Part shown: positions 62,295 to 64,000 of the stretch, piece after piece
Numbering within the stretch: position 1 is the stretch's first letter
Layout: each line of letters opens with the position of its first letter
Assembly (NCBI RefSeq): GCF_021729085.1
Contig: NZ_JAJSAR010000003.1
Location: 274,570 to 338,569, forward strand
Origin: Pseudohongiella sp. O18
Lineage (GTDB): Bacteria; Pseudomonadota; Gammaproteobacteria; Pseudomonadales; Pseudohongiellaceae
DNA: 64,000 bases
Reading direction: 5' to 3'
The notes under the pieces: generated by a model
The model's database searches: none
Told to the model about the DNA's origin: nothing
What the model saw: the letters and a program-made list of their open reading frames with translations, nothing else
Program-made: the position numbers and the translations under genes

Positions 62295-63284
62295 CTAACG
62301 ACCAAGAAAGCGGACAAGTTCACGGTTCAGCGTGTCGGGTGCTTCAAGGTGTGGATTATGCCCCACACCAGGTATCAGGTGAGCCTCTCCATTCGGGAGA
62401 ATAGACGCCGCATTTCTAACGGCTTCCGGGAACCCTGCACCATCGTCCTCCCCCCCTATCACCAGAGCCCTGGCCTGAATGAGTGGCCAGTCACCAGCCA
62501 TGCTGTCGCCAGTGCGGTTGGCTGCCAGTATGGCATTCTTGAGCGGGCCTCCTTCGCTGATATCATTGCCAAACCGTATACGGACATGTTCCAGGAATTC
62601 TGGCTTCCATTCGACGACTCGACGGGTTTCAGTACGCAGATGACGTTCATAAACGGCTTGGCGATCTGTCTCTGGTGTGTCGTCAGGCTCAAGTACGTCC
62701 CCTGTCACCGGTGACATCGGGGCCGGACCGCTCCTACCGGACAAACCGATGGGGTTTACCATTACCAGGTGCGTTGTGCGTTCTGGATATAAAAGCGCGA
62801 AGCGAGAAACCATCTGTCCACCCATTGAGTGCCCTATCACTGCCGCCTGCTCAATGCCCAGGTGATCCATGACAGCGGCCATGTTCTCTGCGTGCAGATG
62901 CCAACTATAAGGAATCAGTGGTTTTGATGACTTGCCCCAACCAAGTCTGTCTTCGGCAATGACTCGATACCCTTCATCTGCCAGTGCTGCTATTGTTTCG
63001 CCCCAATACCAGCCGTAGTAGCTCATTCCATGAGTCAGGTAGACAGTGCGGCCATTTGCCGGGCCGGTTGGCATGACATCCATGTAAGCAATCCGAACAC
63101 GCTCGCCCTCAAGCTCTCTTTCCAGATATTGAACGGGATGGGGATAGTCGACTTCATTGAGATCGATCGAAACTGGGCCCCAGTGTTCTGGAGGCGAAGC
63201 TGGTGGTTGAGTCTGAGCAAGAGCAGCTGTGGCTGCACCTACGATCAGAAAGGCCAGAGCTGACAGAGTAAAGGCAACACGCAT
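62295..63284 (-). CDS. exported alpha/beta hydrolase
   Basis: 329 residues from the ATG at 63284 with GGAG upstream (TTG at 63299 rejected). Signal peptide about 1-24 (ALA-QT). Alpha/beta-hydrolase motifs: VYLTHGMSYYGWYW (oxyanion), nucleophile GHSMGGQ, RALVIGGEDDGAGF (acid) and GVGHNPHLEAPDTLNREL (His). Periplasmic hydrolase; substrate unknown. Standalone, last protein gene before the rrn region. Confidence 0.88.
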   Translation of the reverse strand: MRVAFTLSALAFLIVGAATAALAQTQPPASPPEHWGPVSIDLNEVDYPHPVQYLERELEGERVRIAYMDVMPTGPANGRTVYLTHGMSYYGWYWGETIAALADEGYRVIAEDRLGWGKSSKPLIPYSWHLHAENMAAVMDHLGIEQAAVIGHSMGGQMVSRFALLYPERTTHLVMVNPIGLSGRSGPAPMSPVTGDVLEPDDTPETDRQAVYERHLRTETRRVVEWKPEFLEHVRIRFGNDISEGGPLKNAILAANRTGDSMAGDWPLIQARALVIGGEDDGAGFPEAVRNAASILPNGEAHLIPGVGHNPHLEAPDTLNRELVRFLGR

Positions 63285-63442
63285 GAGACTTGTCTCCAAT
63301 TGTTTTTGTGTACGCGTCTTTCCGGGATCAGTGCACTCAGACGGCCTGGCGGGCAGTCATCAGATCGACGGAGCAGGAATCAGGACTGTCTCAAGCGTCA
63401 TAGCCTGTGTCAAGAAAGGCCAGAGCTAAAAACGAGCGCAAT
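63285..63442. other. upstream region of the exported hydrolase
   Basis: About 150 bases between the hydrolase start and the hairpin tract. It should hold the hydrolase promoter, which I could not assign with confidence. No gene seen. Confidence 0.4.
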
Positions 63443-63470
63443 AAAAAAAGGGTCACCCCAGATGGGGTGA
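63443..63470 (-). terminator. rrn-distal terminator T3
   Basis: Minus strand TCACCCC-4-GGGGTGA followed by CCC and seven T. Its sequence is a 30 of 31 match to the left part of T2 (63663-63693). Confidence 0.75.
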
Positions 63471-63495
63471 GGCCCAGGGATGGGCCGAATCACTA
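63464..63495. repeat. 32-base repeat, copy 1
   Basis: Begins GGGGTGAGGCCCA and ends GGGCCGAATCACTA; contains hairpin GGCCCA-4-TGGGCC. Second copy at 63765-63796 differs at one base. Confidence 0.9.
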
Positions 63496-63660
63496 AATGC
63501 CAGCAGCTCGCAGCATGCCTGACGATGGCCCGGCCCCGCATCACAGATGCGGGTCGTTCGCTCACTAAGCAAGCAGTGCTTGCTTTGCCCTTTGGGCATC
63601 GTGGCTCACCCTACTCCACATGGGGAACCCCATGTGAGAGCAGCCTATTCAGCAAAGCTT

Positions 63661-63708
63661 AAAATAAAAAAAGGGTCACCCCAGACGGGGTGACCCTTTT
63701 TTTATTTT
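63661..63708 (-). terminator. rrn-distal terminator T2 (perfect 22-base palindrome)
   Basis: 22-base arms that are perfectly complementary (63661-63682 and 63687-63708) around a four-base loop, with A-runs and T-runs at both ends, so it can stop transcription from either side. Confidence 0.92.
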
Positions 63709-63764
63709 AATGCCTGACAAAACGGCAGGACTGCCGTTTTGGACGCCGTTCACGGCGCCCCGCA

Positions 63765-63796
63765 GGGGTGAGGCCCATGGATGGGCCGAATCACTA
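63765..63796. repeat. 32-base repeat, copy 2
   Basis: 31 of 32 identical to 63464-63495. Confidence 0.9.
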
Positions 63797-63881
63797 TGGC
63801 CGGTTTTTGCTCCTGCAAAACCGACACGTCCGTCATCCCTGGCGGGCAGCCAGCGGACATCGGCAGGCTTTGCAGAGGAGC

Positions 63882-63919
63882 AAAAAAAATCCCCGGCCTC
63901 TGATGAGACCGGGGATTTT
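63882..63919 (-). terminator. terminator T1 of the rrn operon
   Basis: Minus strand ATCCCCGGTCTC/GAGGCCGGGGAT, one mismatch, five-base loop, then eight T, starting 12 bases after the 5S end. Confidence 0.92.
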
Positions 63920-63930
63920 CCCGTTTTGAT

Positions 63931-64000
63931 GCCTGACGATGTCCTACTCTCACATGGGGAGGCCCCACACTACCATCGGCGCTGAGCGGTTTCACTTCTG
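63931..64000 (-). rRNA. rrf: 5S ribosomal RNA, 3' part (5' part outside window)
   Basis: About 70 bases. On the minus strand CAGAAGTGAAAC, GCGCCGATGGTAGTGTGGGG and CCCCATGTGAGAGTAGG are the hallmarks of 5S rRNA; it ends GTCAGGC(AT). The exact 3' end may be one or two bases lower. 23S and 16S would lie to the right. Confidence 0.96.

Larger units (their letters stand above)
63471..63881. other. hairpin-dense tract with 5S rRNA-like remnants downstream of rrn
   Basis: No protein gene. Eight or more perfect or near-perfect hairpins besides T1-T3: 63471-63486, 63535-63553, 63567-63585, 63587-63597, 63617-63636, 63719-63740, 63772-63787, 63801-63823. ATGCCTGAC, the sequence at the 5S 3' end (63929), recurs at 63515 (13 bases identical) and 63710; 63609-63632 resembles the 5S segment near 63941-63966. 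Reads like decayed tandem copies of the 5S end and its terminator. Confidence 0.6.

Noticed and set aside
63443..63800. CRISPR-like array
   Set aside because: Repeats are only two copies, unevenly spaced, and are terminator or hairpin sequences; no cas genes.

Overview
The window reads as a chromosomal segment of a gammaproteobacterium. The evidence is the gene order tRNA-Tyr/Gly/Thr-tuf-tRNA-Trp-secE-nusG-rplKAJL-rpoBC-rpsLG-fusA-tuf-S10-spc-alpha on one strand, a GTG-started rpmJ between secY and rpsM, lspA-like, glpD/glpK and CstA genes, two sigma-54-type promoters, and tRNA genes with encoded CCA ends. The many exported beta-propeller and copper-monooxygenase-like proteins recall free-living marine lineages (Pseudohongiella/OM182-like), but that placement is an inference and was not tested.

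Layout. 1-3 kb (minus): a cut-off exported esterase, a small lipoprotein and a large secreted redoxin-like/CxxCH/PHM-like copper protein. 3-8 kb: a TetR regulator divergent from a glutaredoxin and a DUF2214-like membrane protein, a carboxylesterase, an exported methyltransferase-like protein, a SUKH protein and a soluble chemoreceptor with a C-terminal Cache-like domain behind a sigma-54-type promoter. 8.5-13 kb: divergent glpD and glpK, with a histidine phosphatase and a DUF1499 protein chained behind glpK by ATGA-type overlaps, then a divergent LspA-like protein and a class V aminotransferase. 14.9-47.5 kb (minus): the full ribosomal/RNA-polymerase supercluster with two nearly identical tuf genes, four tRNAs, recognisable promoters (tRNA-tuf, str, S10), leaders (L10, alpha) and an rplL-rpoB hairpin. 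47.5-50.9 kb: a second PHM-like copper protein overlapping birA, which overlaps a SPOR-like gene. 51-61.4 kb: CstA, a HupE/UreJ-like protein, two exported NHL/PAL-like propellers, a YajG-like protein, two small-membrane-protein genes plus a 45-residue membrane peptide, a membrane-anchored winged-helix regulator, and an exported DUF4097 protein behind a second sigma-54-type promoter. 61-63.3 kb: a 2OG-Fe(II) oxygenase and an exported alpha/beta hydrolase. 63.4-64 kb: a very hairpin-dense tract and the 3' end of a 5S rRNA gene, so the window stops inside an rrn operon.

How the parts may work together. The core is ordinary translation and transcription machinery with classical autoregulatory leaders. 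The best candidate for something undescribed is the periplasmic set in 49-60.5 kb (with the relative at 1-3 kb). It combines PHM-like copper monooxygenase modules fused to a haem-binding CxxCH motif and a redoxin fold lacking its cysteine pair, together with PAL-like propellers, that is, bacterial counterparts of both halves of peptidyl-glycine amidating monooxygenase encoded near each other, next to small membrane proteins and a one-component membrane regulator. The functional link is an inference from proximity and fold.
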